DNA of 48,448 nucleotides from Hydrogenophilales bacterium. GTDB lineage: Bacteria; Pseudomonadota; Gammaproteobacteria; Burkholderiales; Thiobacillaceae. A model generated the notes under the pieces. It saw nothing but the letters and a program-made list of their open reading frames with translations. It did not search any database and was not told the DNA's origin. The stretch covers positions 1 through 48,448 of the forward strand of contig JAGXGP010000134.1 in NCBI GenBank assembly GCA_024636775.1, given 5' to 3'. Positions 9,320 to 17,861 of the stretch are shown here, in pieces. A program made the position numbers and the translations under genes. The stretch's first letter is position 1, and each line of letters starts with the position of its first letter.

Positions 9320-11833
9320 ATGTTGATATCTGATTTTTTACCGCGTCTGGTCAAGCGGATACGCAGCCGACCGGATTCCGAATTCCAGCAAGCCGCCATC
9401 CGGGTCGTGATTGGACTCGTGTTTATGGCTTATTTTTCCAGCAGCATTGCGCCGCTTGATGCAGCCGCCCGTAACGCCACCTTGTTTGTCAGCTTCCTGT
9501 TTACGGCCGCTTCCCTGCTGGTCGCTGCGGCTACGCTGGTAGACCTGAACGCATCGCCGTCCCGTCGCATGGTTGCGATGGTCATGGATTATGCGACTTG
9601 CTCATTTGTGCTGACATATACGGGTGAAGCAGGAAGTCCACTTTTAGTCGTTTATCTTTGGGTCACGCTGGGCAACGGATTTAGGTACGGCGTCCGGTAT
9701 TTATACGCTGCCACGGCCATGGCCGTTTCAGGTTTTATCCTGGTGCTCGTCTTTTCACCCTACTGGAGCAATCACATGACCATCGGGGTGGCGTTCCTGC
9801 TATCCATGATTGCCGTTCCCCTGTATTCAGCCTCGCTACTCAAGCAGCTTCATCAGGCGGTTCAGCGTGAACGGAATGCCAACCAGGCCAAGTCAAGTTT
9901 TCTGGCCAACATGAGTCACGAACTTCGCACCCCACTCAACGGGGTCATCGGTATTGCCGACCTGTTAGCCGAAACCAAGCTCGACAAAGAGCAAAAAGAG
10001 TTTTCCCAGATCATTCACGCATCGGCCCACACGCTGCTTGGCTTGATCGATAACGTACTGGATATTTCGCGGATTGAATCCGGCCGGATCAATTCCACCC
10101 CGGAAAACTTTGACTTGCACCAACTGGTCAATGCAACGGCCGCCATGATCAGTCCGCAGGCCAAAAACAAAGGGCTGGTTCTGGCAGCCCACATTGCACC
10201 GCAAACCCCTTATAACCTGCATGGAGATGCACGCCACCTGCGCCAGATACTGATCAATCTGATTGGTAATGCAATCAAGTTCACCGAGTATGGCCGTGTC
10301 GATGTCTATATCCGGCCAGTAGGGCAGACCCAACCTCCACGCCTGCGCTTTGAAATCGTCGACACCGGTATCGGCATTGCGGAAGACGTGCAAGCACACA
10401 TTTTCGAAAGTTTCACCCAGGCTGACCCCACCATAACCCGCCGCTTTGGTGGCAGCGGCCTGGGCACCACCATCGCCAAGCAACTGGTGGAAGCGCTGGA
10501 AGGTCAAATTGGTGTGCATAGTCGCGAAGGCGAAGGCACAACCCTATGGTTTGAGCTGCCCTTTACTGCGCAATCATTACAGCCAGCCTTGATGGCGCAG
10601 AACCTGGAAGCGCCATTGCGCGTGGCCATTCTGGCTAGTAGCGAACAAACCACCCGAATCCAAACCATGATACGCGGCTGGGGGGGAGAAACCCTCGCAG
10701 TCGAAAACACCACCCGACTCGCAGCGGAACTCTCCACTGGGTATCCCATGGAGAAAACGTTGAGTGCTGTGGTGGTGGAACGCAGCGCCTTGCCAGGCGA
10801 CCCGGCTGCATTTCTGAGCTTGCTGCGTGATGATCCCAATCTGGCTTCGCTGCCTGTCATTCTGATCGAATCAGATGCCAGCATGAGCACCGCACGGGAT
10901 GCACAATGGCTACTCGATGGCTTCGCTTCAGTCCTGCGCACGCCCGTTAACACGACGCTACTTTTTAATGCCATTCATGCCGTGCTCAGTCACGAGATGC
11001 CATCTAACGTAGTCTCGCTGGCCAATCACTTTCAGCTCCAAACCGGGCAAGCTTCCCGCCTGCGTATTCTGGTTGCGGAAGACAATCCGGTTAACCAGCG
11101 GGTAATTTGTGGTCTGCTTGAACACGCCGGACATCAGGTCTTTCTTGCACACGATGGTGAAGAGGCCTTGGCGATGCTGGAGTCCGGTGACCGAGATTAC
11201 AACCTTGCCATCATCGACATGCACATGCCGCTTCTCTCCGGGCCCGAGGTTGTAAAAAGCTGGCGCTTTATGGAGAACGGTCATCTGCCCGTCATCATGC
11301 TGACGGCTGATGCACGTGCAGAAGCGCAAAAAGCATGCGAAGAGGCCGGAGCCGATACGTTCCTGACCAAACCCATTAACAGCCGCGAGTTGGTCAAGGT
11401 GATTGCCCGACTGGCCAATCAGCCATCACTTCCTCTTGTTTCGCGTCCGGGCACTCAAGCCAAACAATTGAGCAAACTCGACGAATCTGTGCTGAACAAC
11501 CTTGCACAAATCGGCGGGGCAACTTTTGTGCAAGATCTGATCGGAAGCTTTGAAGAAGACAGCGGTCGCGCTTTACGCGATATTGAGCGAGCGCTTGCAG
11601 ACCAGGATTACGGGCGGTGGCACGATCAGTTACATATGCTCAAGGGCGGTGCCAGCGATGTGGGGGCTGCGCAGTTAGCACAGTTATGTACTGAAGCCGA
11701 GCGCATCAAACCATACGAGATGACCGGCTTGGCTGGGCGCGAAAAACTTGATGAGGTGCGGCTTGGGCTCATCGATGCACAAGCCGCCCTGGCAATCTAC
11801 CTGGACCAGAAGTTAAGCGCTGAAAGCGTTTGA
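9320..11833 (+). CDS. rpfC: Hybrid sensor histidine kinase RpfC (DSF sensor)
   Basis: RpfC is the inner-membrane DSF sensor. Five to six hydrophobic segments (about residues 25-175) include the RpfC-type VVYLWVTLGNGFRYG. The H-box FLANMSHELRTPLNG follows (His near 202), then the ATPase domain with INLIGNAIKFT, DTGIGIAE and GGSGLGTTIA. Next comes a receiver-like region lacking a clear phospho-Asp (about 430-555), then a true receiver with VAEDNPVNQ, AIIDMHMPLLSG and LTKPI, and a C-terminal Hpt domain with HMLKGGASDVG. At 837 residues it is about 100 longer than Xanthomonas RpfC, because of the extra degenerate receiver. A GGAGGGAGG ribosome site precedes the ATG. The 3' end overlaps rpfF by 21 bases. 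Confidence 0.88.
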   Translation: MLISDFLPRLVKRIRSRPDSEFQQAAIRVVIGLVFMAYFSSSIAPLDAAARNATLFVSFLFTAASLLVAAATLVDLNASPSRRMVAMVMDYATCSFVLTYTGEAGSPLLVVYLWVTLGNGFRYGVRYLYAATAMAVSGFILVLVFSPYWSNHMTIGVAFLLSMIAVPLYSASLLKQLHQAVQRERNANQAKSSFLANMSHELRTPLNGVIGIADLLAETKLDKEQKEFSQIIHASAHTLLGLIDNVLDISRIESGRINSTPENFDLHQLVNATAAMISPQAKNKGLVLAAHIAPQTPYNLHGDARHLRQILINLIGNAIKFTEYGRVDVYIRPVGQTQPPRLRFEIVDTGIGIAEDVQAHIFESFTQADPTITRRFGGSGLGTTIAKQLVEALEGQIGVHSREGEGTTLWFELPFTAQSLQPALMAQNLEAPLRVAILASSEQTTRIQTMIRGWGGETLAVENTTRLAAELSTGYPMEKTLSAVVVERSALPGDPAAFLSLLRDDPNLASLPVILIESDASMSTARDAQWLLDGFASVLRTPVNTTLLFNAIHAVLSHEMPSNVVSLANHFQLQTGQASRLRILVAEDNPVNQRVICGLLEHAGHQVFLAHDGEEALAMLESGDRDYNLAIIDMHMPLLSGPEVVKSWRFMENGHLPVIMLTADARAEAQKACEEAGADTFLTKPINSRELVKVIARLANQPSLPLVSRPGTQAKQLSKLDESVLNNLAQIGGATFVQDLIGSFEEDSGRALRDIERALADQDYGRWHDQLHMLKGGASDVGAAQLAQLCTEAERIKPYEMTGLAGREKLDEVRLGLIDAQAALAIYLDQKLSAESV

Positions 11834-12718
11834 AGCAGGCGCCGCCACAACCGGATCGACTCTACCGTTCTGGCGGTTAACCAGACGCTCCATCATGCGA
11901 AGGTCCTTGGCCTCAAGGCGCAATGCCGCATCAACCCAGATGTCCGCGATGCGCATCAACTCGTCATGTGAAATCGGTTGCGATATCTCGCGTGCTGCGC
12001 GCAACGCCAACGCGCCATTACGTTGACGACTTTCCTTGCGGATGAACTCATACACGGCCTGCTCGCCGGTGCCCGATTCTGCAAGCACATCGACCACGCC
12101 CAATTCAAACATTTCTTCAGCGGTATAAAGTTTTCCACTCAAAATGATTTTCTCTGCCTGGTTGTAACCTATTTTCCGGCCCAGCAGCGACATCGCGCCC
12201 ATGCCAGGAAACAAATTAAACAGGATTTCCGGGAATCCCATTTTCGATCCACGCTCAGCAATCATGACATTGCCCGAAAGCGCACATTCAAATCCGCCCC
12301 CCAGCGCATCACCCTGCACCAGCGTAATCGTCTTGATATTGGGACGATTCAAATGCACAGCATTCAGAAACAACGGGCGGATGCAGGCCTGCGCATACTT
12401 GAATAATTGTTCACGGTCACGCTGCTCAATTAACTGACGAAATAAATTGAGATCGCCGCCAAGGTTGAAAATCCCTGCCTGGGCCGAGGCCAACACCACA
12501 TAGTTGATATCCTGAGAATCAGGGTCATCCGTTTGGCGGGCAATATCCCCTAACCACTCAACTAATTCCCTCAGCATGACGCCGGTGAAGCAGGGTCGAG
12601 GCTCTGCATTCATATATCCCCAAGCGACCTGATTGTGACTGTCAAAATAGGTGATGAGTTGGCTGAAATTGTTTTGCTGGGGCTCAAGCGTAGTGCGGAC
12701 GGCTTGCAGGTGTGCCAT
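11813..12718 (-). CDS. rpfF: DSF synthase RpfF (crotonase family)
   Basis: RpfF makes DSF-type cis-2-unsaturated fatty acid signals from acyl-ACP through combined thioesterase and dehydratase activity. The 301-residue protein is an enoyl-CoA hydratase/crotonase fold with RpfF-specific features: FNLGGDLNLF, then GDALGGGFECALSGNVMIAE with the first catalytic Glu and GFPEILFNLFPGMGA with the second. Ordinary crotonases do not carry this FNLFPGMGA block. GGAG sits 8 bases before the ATG. It is convergent with rpfC, overlapping by 21 bases, so the synthase and sensor genes are adjacent but separately transcribed, as in other rpf loci. Confidence 0.9.
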   Translation of the reverse strand: MAHLQAVRTTLEPQQNNFSQLITYFDSHNQVAWGYMNAEPRPCFTGVMLRELVEWLGDIARQTDDPDSQDINYVVLASAQAGIFNLGGDLNLFRQLIEQRDREQLFKYAQACIRPLFLNAVHLNRPNIKTITLVQGDALGGGFECALSGNVMIAERGSKMGFPEILFNLFPGMGAMSLLGRKIGYNQAEKIILSGKLYTAEEMFELGVVDVLAESGTGEQAVYEFIRKESRQRNGALALRAAREISQPISHDELMRIADIWVDAALRLEAKDLRMMERLVNRQNGRVDPVVAAPASNAFSA

Positions 12719-12749
12719 TTGAGAATCTCCACGAGTGTTGTTTATTGAG

Positions 12750-12769
12750 CATGCGGAAATTTCAGCATG
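12750..12769. promoter_or_regulatory. 20-bp dyad upstream of rpfF
   Basis: CATGC-g-GAAATTTC-a-GCATG is symmetric at 18 of 20 positions and lies 32-51 bases before the rpfF ATG, where a promoter would be. It looks like a binding site for a dimeric regulator, possibly an autoregulatory site for DSF synthesis. The regulator is not identifiable. Confidence 0.45.
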
Positions 12770-12861
12770 TTGCCTCAGACTAACGTGGGTGATTTAGCGG
12801 CTCAAGCAGGAAATTGTTACACGCGGCAACTTGCTACATTTAGTCAACACGGGTACTGGTT

Positions 12862-12877
12862 TCACTAGATATAGTGA
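12862..12877. repeat. Perfect inverted repeat after the TauE gene
   Basis: TCACTA-GATA-TAGTGA, 6-bp perfect arms, lies 15 bases beyond the stop of the TauE/SafE gene and about 145 bases upstream of rpfF. No T-run follows on the minus strand, so a terminator is unlikely to be strong; an operator is possible. Confidence 0.35.
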
Positions 12878-12891
12878 TCTTCAGATTTGTT

Positions 12892-13692
12892 TTACAAAGT
12901 CGATGCCATACGTAGCGCCAACACCAGTAATAAAACTGAAAATATTTTTTTGAGGGGGCGTACTGGCGTTCGGTGCGCGGTGCGTGCACCCAGCGGCGCC
13001 ATCAGCACACTACCCAGCGCAATTCCACCCAGTGCGGGCAAATAAATAAAACCCAGGCTTCCAGCCGGGCGATCACTCACCGCCCAGCCCCCCAACACAT
13101 AACCCAATGCGCCGGCAATGGCGATCGGAAACCCGATCGCCGAAGAAGTGGCAATCGCCCGGTGCAAGGTCACGTTGTGCCACAACATAAATGGCACCGA
13201 CAAGGTGCCGCCGCCTATCCCCACCCAGCTCGACACTGCGCCGATCACGCTGCCCGCCACGGTTGTGCCGGATCGACCCGGCAGGCTGCGATGCGGTGCC
13301 GGCTTGAAATCCAGCCACATCTGGATCGCGGCATAAAACAGAAAAACAACAAAAAACACTTTCAACGCCCATGCTGACATCTGGGCGGCCAGCAAGGCCC
13401 CGAGCAGAGTGCCCACCACGATGCCGGGGGCAATACGCCGCACCAACGGCCATTCGACAGCGCCATGCCGATGGTGCGCATTTACGCTGGACAGTGACGT
13501 AAACAGAATGGACGCGAGTGAGGTGCCGAGCGCCAGTTGCGGCTCCATCCCCGAAGCCAGCCCCTGTGCGTGCAACATCATGATCAGCACCGGGACGATA
13601 AGCAAACCGCCACCGACACCCAGCAAACCTGCGACAAAGCCCGCCACCAGGCCCAGCCCGCTATAAGCGGCAAGCCATGCCGGATCAAACAT
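12892..13692 (-). CDS. TauE/SafE family sulfite/anion exporter
   Basis: A 266-residue polytopic membrane protein with about eight hydrophobic segments. The two halves repeat the family pattern: GFVAGLLGVGGGLLIVPVL near the N-terminus and SSWVGIGGGTLSVPFML near residue 160. TauE/SafE proteins export sulfite, sulfoacetate or related organosulfur anions; the substrate here cannot be read from sequence. The start codon shares one base with the stop of the EVE gene (TAATG), so it is the last gene of argB-EVE-tauE. In a sulfur-oxidising organism sulfite export would make sense, but that lifestyle is not shown by this window. Confidence 0.85.
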   Translation of the reverse strand: MFDPAWLAAYSGLGLVAGFVAGLLGVGGGLLIVPVLIMMLHAQGLASGMEPQLALGTSLASILFTSLSSVNAHHRHGAVEWPLVRRIAPGIVVGTLLGALLAAQMSAWALKVFFVVFLFYAAIQMWLDFKPAPHRSLPGRSGTTVAGSVIGAVSSWVGIGGGTLSVPFMLWHNVTLHRAIATSSAIGFPIAIAGALGYVLGGWAVSDRPAGSLGFIYLPALGGIALGSVLMAPLGARTAHRTPVRPLKKIFSVLLLVLALRMASTL

Positions 13693-14147
13693 TACAGGTG
13701 CTTAAGGATGAATTTATATTCACTCGGATCGACTGGCGTAATCGACAGCCGATTGCCTTTTTGCAGAATTCGCATGTTGGCGAGCTCGGGGTACGTCCGG
13801 ATTTCTGACAAAGGCATCAAGCGCGTCTTTTTCACCAGCTTCACATCCACATTCATCCAGCGTGGCGTTTCGGGCGTGGCCTTGGGGTCGAAGTATTTAT
13901 TCTTTGGATCAAACTGCGTGGCGTCGGGATACGCCAGCACGCTGACTTCGGCCAGCCCTGCGATACCCGGCTCAGCACACGTTGAATGGTAAAACAGCAC
14001 TTGATCGCCAACCTGCATCTGATCACGCATGAAGTTGCGAGCCTGGTAATTTCGAATGCCATACCAGGCAACGCTTTGATTTGGCATCTCGGCGAGGTCA
14101 TCAATGCTGACGTCGCTCGGCTCGGATTTCATGACCCAGTAACGCAT
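13692..14147 (-). CDS. EVE domain protein
   Basis: A 151-residue single-domain protein of the EVE family (PUA-like fold, related to thymocyte nuclear protein 1). Typical features are the opening YWVMKSEPSDVSIDDL, then WYGIRNYQARNFMRDQMQVGDQVLFYHST and the closing RLSITPVDPSEY. EVE domains bind modified bases in DNA or RNA; free-standing bacterial copies are widespread and their natural ligand is unknown. It starts 2 bases after the argB stop and shares one base with the TauE start, so it is co-transcribed with both. The neighbours give no hint of a restriction or defence role. Confidence 0.9.
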   Translation of the reverse strand: MRYWVMKSEPSDVSIDDLAEMPNQSVAWYGIRNYQARNFMRDQMQVGDQVLFYHSTCAEPGIAGLAEVSVLAYPDATQFDPKNKYFDPKATPETPRWMNVDVKLVKKTRLMPLSEIRTYPELANMRILQKGNRLSITPVDPSEYKFILKHL

Positions 14148-14149
14148 GC

Positions 14150-15118
<969 letters not shown>

Positions 15119-15559
15119 TTACTGAATGGTCAGCCGTTTGGCTGCCTCAGCCACCTTTTTCGGCAGAATCAACTCCAGCACTCCATCCTGATACCGGGCG
15201 CTTGACGCTGATTCGTCGATCTCGTTTTCCAATGCGAAACTGCGGCTGACCCGCCCAAGATAGCGCTCGCTGCGTAGTATGCTCTCGCCTTCTTTCTGTT
15301 CGGTCTTCTTTTTGACTTCTGCACTAATGGATACGGTATTGCCATCGATACTGACCTGGATTTCATCCTTGTTTACACCCGGGATATCGATATAAACACA
15401 GTAGCCATTGGCGTCTTCTTTAACGTCCATACGCAATTGCGGCGAGCGCTTGGCAGTTTCTACCGGGCGAAAGAACCCACGGAACAATTGGTCCAGCGGG
15501 TCGGTCGCCTCAAATGGGTCAGCTACGCCAAAAGGGGTATGACGGGTGATAGTAGACAT
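15119..15559 (-). CDS. Small heat shock protein Hsp20/alpha-crystallin
   Basis: A 146-residue ATP-independent holdase that binds unfolding proteins in the cytoplasm. The N-terminal arm has DPLDQLFRGFFRPVE. The alpha-crystallin domain (about 38-135) runs from RMDVKEDANGYCVYIDIPGVNKDEIQVSIDG (quoted in family order) to YQDGVLELILPKK. The short tail ends in RLTIQ without a clear I-x-I anchor. I chose the ATG at 15559, which has AGGAG at proper spacing; the frame is open further upstream, but those codons lie across the promoter. A sigma-32 type promoter stands about 40 bases ahead and a strong terminator follows, so it is a single-gene heat-shock unit. Confidence 0.93.
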   Translation of the reverse strand: MSTITRHTPFGVADPFEATDPLDQLFRGFFRPVETAKRSPQLRMDVKEDANGYCVYIDIPGVNKDEIQVSIDGNTVSISAEVKKKTEQKEGESILRSERYLGRVSRSFALENEIDESASSARYQDGVLELILPKKVAEAAKRLTIQ

Positions 15560-15600
15560 CGCAATCTCCTGTTGGTTAATGAACATGACTGATGAATTCA

Positions 15601-15628
15601 ATCTGGGGTAGGCTCTTCTCATTTCAAG
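15601..15628 (-). promoter_or_regulatory. Sigma-32 (RpoH) promoter of hsp20
   Basis: On the minus strand CTTGAAA (15622-15628) is followed after 13 bases by CCCCAGAT (15601-15608). This matches the heat-shock consensus CTTGAAA-N11-16-CCCCATNT, with one change in the -10 element. It lies about 40 bases before the chosen hsp20 ATG. Confidence 0.85.
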
Positions 15629-15632
15629 AGCC
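15611..15632. promoter_or_regulatory. Inverted repeat over the hsp20 -35 region
   Basis: GGCTCTT-N8-AAGAGCC, perfect 7-bp arms, overlaps the -35 element of the hsp20 promoter. Transcription should start downstream of it, so it would act as DNA, for example as an operator, not as an RNA thermometer. Confidence 0.4.
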
Positions 15633-15663
15633 GGTGCGATTGCAAGTGCATCTGAATTGCCAT

Positions 15664-15678
15664 GACATGCGTAATGTC
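15664..15678. promoter_or_regulatory. Dyad upstream of the ECF sigma gene
   Basis: GACAT-GCGTA-ATGTC sits 16 bases before the sigma factor ATG, between it and the divergent hsp20. Short arms; a candidate regulator site only. Confidence 0.3.
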
Positions 15679-15693
15679 GCAAAAGGATCCTGA

Positions 15694-16260
15694 ATGAATA
15701 CGCTTGACGCCCAAACCTGGCTGGATGATCACGGCGATTATTTATTCCGGGTAGCCCGACGCCAACTGCACTCGGACGAATTGGCAGAAGATGCCGTGCA
15801 GGAAACCCTGCTGGCCGCGCTTACCGCGCAAGCCCGCTATTCCGGTGACGCCAGTCCCCGCACCTGGTTGACAGGCATCCTCAAACACAAGATCGTGGAC
15901 CAGATTCGGCGCTCGGTACGTGAAGTGGAAATCCCGCGTGATCATGAAGGGATGGAAGCAGTGGACAGTCTGTTCAAACAAGACGGCCACTGGGCCGAAC
16001 CCGTGCGTCCCTGGGGCGACCCCCATTCCGAAGCCGAGTTAAGCCAGCTTAGACGTACACTGGACTTGTGCGCCGACCGGTTGAAGCCGAGCATGGCACA
16101 GGTATTCAGTCTGCGCGAGGTGGGGGGCATGGAAACCGAAGAGATTTGTAAGGAGCTCGGCATTACACCGACCAATTGTTGGGTACTGCTGCATCGTGCG
16201 CGTTTGTTCATGAGGCAATGCCTGGAATTGAACGGCTTTTCAAAGGCAGGGGCAGCATGA
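15694..16260 (+). CDS. ECF-type RNA polymerase sigma factor
   Basis: A 188-residue sigma-70 family protein with regions 2 and 4 only. Region 2 has HSDELAEDAVQETLLAAL and TWLTGILKHKIVDQIRR (about 26-75). Region 4 has LREVGGMETEEICKELGITPTNCWVLLHRARLFMRQCL (in family order, about 140-178). The next gene, a zinc-finger anti-sigma factor, overlaps its stop by ATGA, the standard coupled arrangement. The pair sits directly before the EGKCGGM precursor operon, so it probably controls that operon and itself, in response to metal or redox stress. Sigma factors of this kind near MNIO operons are known; the signal here is an inference. Confidence 0.92.
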   Translation: MNTLDAQTWLDDHGDYLFRVARRQLHSDELAEDAVQETLLAALTAQARYSGDASPRTWLTGILKHKIVDQIRRSVREVEIPRDHEGMEAVDSLFKQDGHWAEPVRPWGDPHSEAELSQLRRTLDLCADRLKPSMAQVFSLREVGGMETEEICKELGITPTNCWVLLHRARLFMRQCLELNGFSKAGAA

Positions 16261-16514
16261 AATGGATGACCACATGCAAAGAAACAACGGAACTTGCCTC
16301 GCGTGCAATGGACGAACATCTGCCATTCGCCGATAGGGTGGCGCTTAAGTTGCACTTGGCTATGTGCAAAAACTGCGCACGTTTCGCGCAACAACTACAA
16401 GAAATGCGCCTTCAGTTTCGAAGTGAGACGGTGGCCGATGACGATACGCCCGGTCTCGCCCAGGAAGCCCGGCAGCGAATCGCAAACAAATTGCAGAATA
16501 AGCCCAACTCTTGA
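16257..16514 (+). CDS. Zinc-finger anti-sigma factor (zf-HC2-like)
   Basis: An 85-residue soluble protein. MTTCKETTELASRAMDEHLP starts the anti-sigma fold, and H-L-A-M-C-K-N-C completes a His-x3-Cys-x2-Cys zinc site with an upstream Cys. There is no transmembrane segment after the zinc finger, so it is a cytoplasmic member like ChrR/RsrA-type short anti-sigmas rather than a membrane-anchored one. The ATG overlaps the sigma stop. Such zinc-thiol proteins can release the sigma on oxidation or metal binding. The 68 bases to the next gene contain a dyad. Confidence 0.85.
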   Translation: MKWMTTCKETTELASRAMDEHLPFADRVALKLHLAMCKNCARFAQQLQEMRLQFRSETVADDDTPGLAQEARQRIANKLQNKPNS

Positions 16515-16529
16515 GCCTATCGCATGAAT

Positions 16530-16543
16530 CCGGAATCTTCCGG
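16530..16543. promoter_or_regulatory. Dyad between anti-sigma and precursor genes
   Basis: CCGGAA-TC-TTCCGG is followed by CAATTTT, 40 bases before the precursor ATG. It could be a weak terminator or attenuator after the sigma pair, or an operator of the metallophore operon. GGAATC within it also resembles an ECF -35 element, but no convincing -10 was fixed. Confidence 0.35.
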
Positions 16544-16582
16544 CAATTTTGACTGTAGTTAAATCTGTTAGGAGAGAAATAG

Positions 16583-16984
16583 ATGTCCAAGAAAACCTTG
16601 ATTGCCTCTGCAATGGGTACAGCTTTTGTTGCCAGCATGGCCGCAGCACCGATCGCGTCGGCTGCTGAGAATCCCTTTGCTTTATCTGGACTGTCGAGCG
16701 GTTACCAGGTCGCTGACAATCACGGCGCCAAGCCCATGGAGGGAAAATGCGGTGGGATGAAAGCCGGTGAAGGCAAGTGTGGCGGCATGAACATGGTGGA
16801 CACCAACAAAGACGGCAAAATCAGCAAGGAAGAATTCATCAAGGCCCATGAATCCATGTTCGACAAGATGGATACCAACAAGGACGGCTTCCTCGACAGT
16901 TCCGAAATGAGCACGATGCACGGCATGGCTGGCGGTGACAAGGCCAAAGCCATGGAAGGTAAATGTGGCGGCATGAAGAAGTAA
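16583..16984 (+). CDS. hvfA: EF-hand RiPP metallophore precursor with three EGKCGGM motifs (HvfA-like)
   Basis: A 133-residue exported peptide. It has a signal peptide (about 1-28, ending SAA), EGKCGGM motifs at 53-59, 63-69 and 125-131, and two canonical EF-hand loops in between (DTNKDGKISKEE at 73-84, DTNKDGFLDSSE at 97-108). The only cysteines are the three in the motifs. In HvfA/bufferin-type RiPPs, cysteines of EGKCG motifs are modified by an MNIO enzyme and bind copper; the next two genes encode exactly such a maturase and partner. The EF-hands suggest added calcium binding. GGAGAG precedes the ATG. The name hvfA rests on motif and operon; the EF-hand version may deserve a separate name. 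Confidence 0.82.
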   Translation: MSKKTLIASAMGTAFVASMAAAPIASAAENPFALSGLSSGYQVADNHGAKPMEGKCGGMKAGEGKCGGMNMVDTNKDGKISKEEFIKAHESMFDKMDTNKDGFLDSSEMSTMHGMAGGDKAKAMEGKCGGMKK

Positions 16985-16994
16985 GCTGTCAGTC

Positions 16995-17861
16995 ATGAAT
17001 CCCCTACGCCCCTCTGGCGCGGGGCTGGGTTTCCGGCGCGAGTTACTGACCGAATTAAAAACCCACGTCCCCGACGCCATCGAATTTTTCGAAATCGCTC
17101 CGGAAAACTGGATCGATATGGGGGGCGCATTTGGGCGCGACCTGCGCCGCTTTACCGAACGTTATCCGTTCGTCTGCCATGGTCTCTCGCTTTCGCTGGG
17201 CAGCCCAGCACCGCTGGACGAAATGCTGCTGCACAAGACGCGGCAATTGATGAACGAACACGGCATTGCCCTCTTTACCGAACACCTGTCGTACTGCTCC
17301 GATGACGGACATCTGTACGATCTGCTGCCGATTCCCTTTACGGAAGAGGCAGTGACATACGTCGCTGCGCGCATACGCCGCACGCAGGACATCCTGGAAC
17401 GCCGCATCGCTATCGAGAATGCGTCGTTCTACACCCCCTCGCCTATCGCAGAAATGGATGAGGCCGCTTTCATTCGCGCGGTGCTCACCGAGGCCGACTG
17501 CGACCTGCATCTTGACGTCAATAACGTCTACGTCAATAGCGTGAATCATCGTTACGACGCGCTTGAATTCATTCGCGCCATGCCAACTGAACGCATTGTT
17601 TATATACATATGGCCGGCCATTACAACGAGGCGGAAGACCTGATCATCGACACCCATGGTGCAGATGTAATCGACCCGGTGTGGGCGTTGCTCGACGCCA
17701 CTTACCGCATCCATGGCGTGGCGCCCACTCTGCTGGAGCGCGACTTCCATATTCCGCCGTTGTCTGAACTGGTACTTGAAGTCGAGCACATCGCGCACAT
17801 CCAGAGTCAGCATGGCTACGCGGCGCATACACGTCATGAACCCCTCTCCCACGCTTCCTGA
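16995..17861 (+). CDS. hvfB: MNIO-type (DUF692) RiPP maturase HvfB-like
   Basis: A 288-residue DUF692/MbnB-family multinuclear non-haem iron oxidase. These TIM-barrel enzymes use two or three iron ions to oxidise cysteines of precursor peptides to oxazolone/thioamide or thiooxazole groups. Family motifs with ligand His/Glu/Asp/Asn residues are present in order: FFEIAPENWID, CHGLSLSLGS, FTEHLSYC, IENASFY, LHLDVNNVYVNSVNH, VYIHMAGHYN, DTHGADVIDPVW and LLERDFHIPPL. It follows the precursor by 10 bases and overlaps the next gene by 26. Nothing suggests loss of activity. Earlier annotations would call it DUF692 protein. Confidence 0.9.
   Translation: MNPLRPSGAGLGFRRELLTELKTHVPDAIEFFEIAPENWIDMGGAFGRDLRRFTERYPFVCHGLSLSLGSPAPLDEMLLHKTRQLMNEHGIALFTEHLSYCSDDGHLYDLLPIPFTEEAVTYVAARIRRTQDILERRIAIENASFYTPSPIAEMDEAAFIRAVLTEADCDLHLDVNNVYVNSVNHRYDALEFIRAMPTERIVYIHMAGHYNEAEDLIIDTHGADVIDPVWALLDATYRIHGVAPTLLERDFHIPPLSELVLEVEHIAHIQSQHGYAAHTRHEPLSHAS

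Noticed and set aside
15611-15632. RNA thermometer for hsp20
   Set aside because: The hairpin lies over the -35 element, upstream of the expected transcription start, so it would not be in the mRNA.
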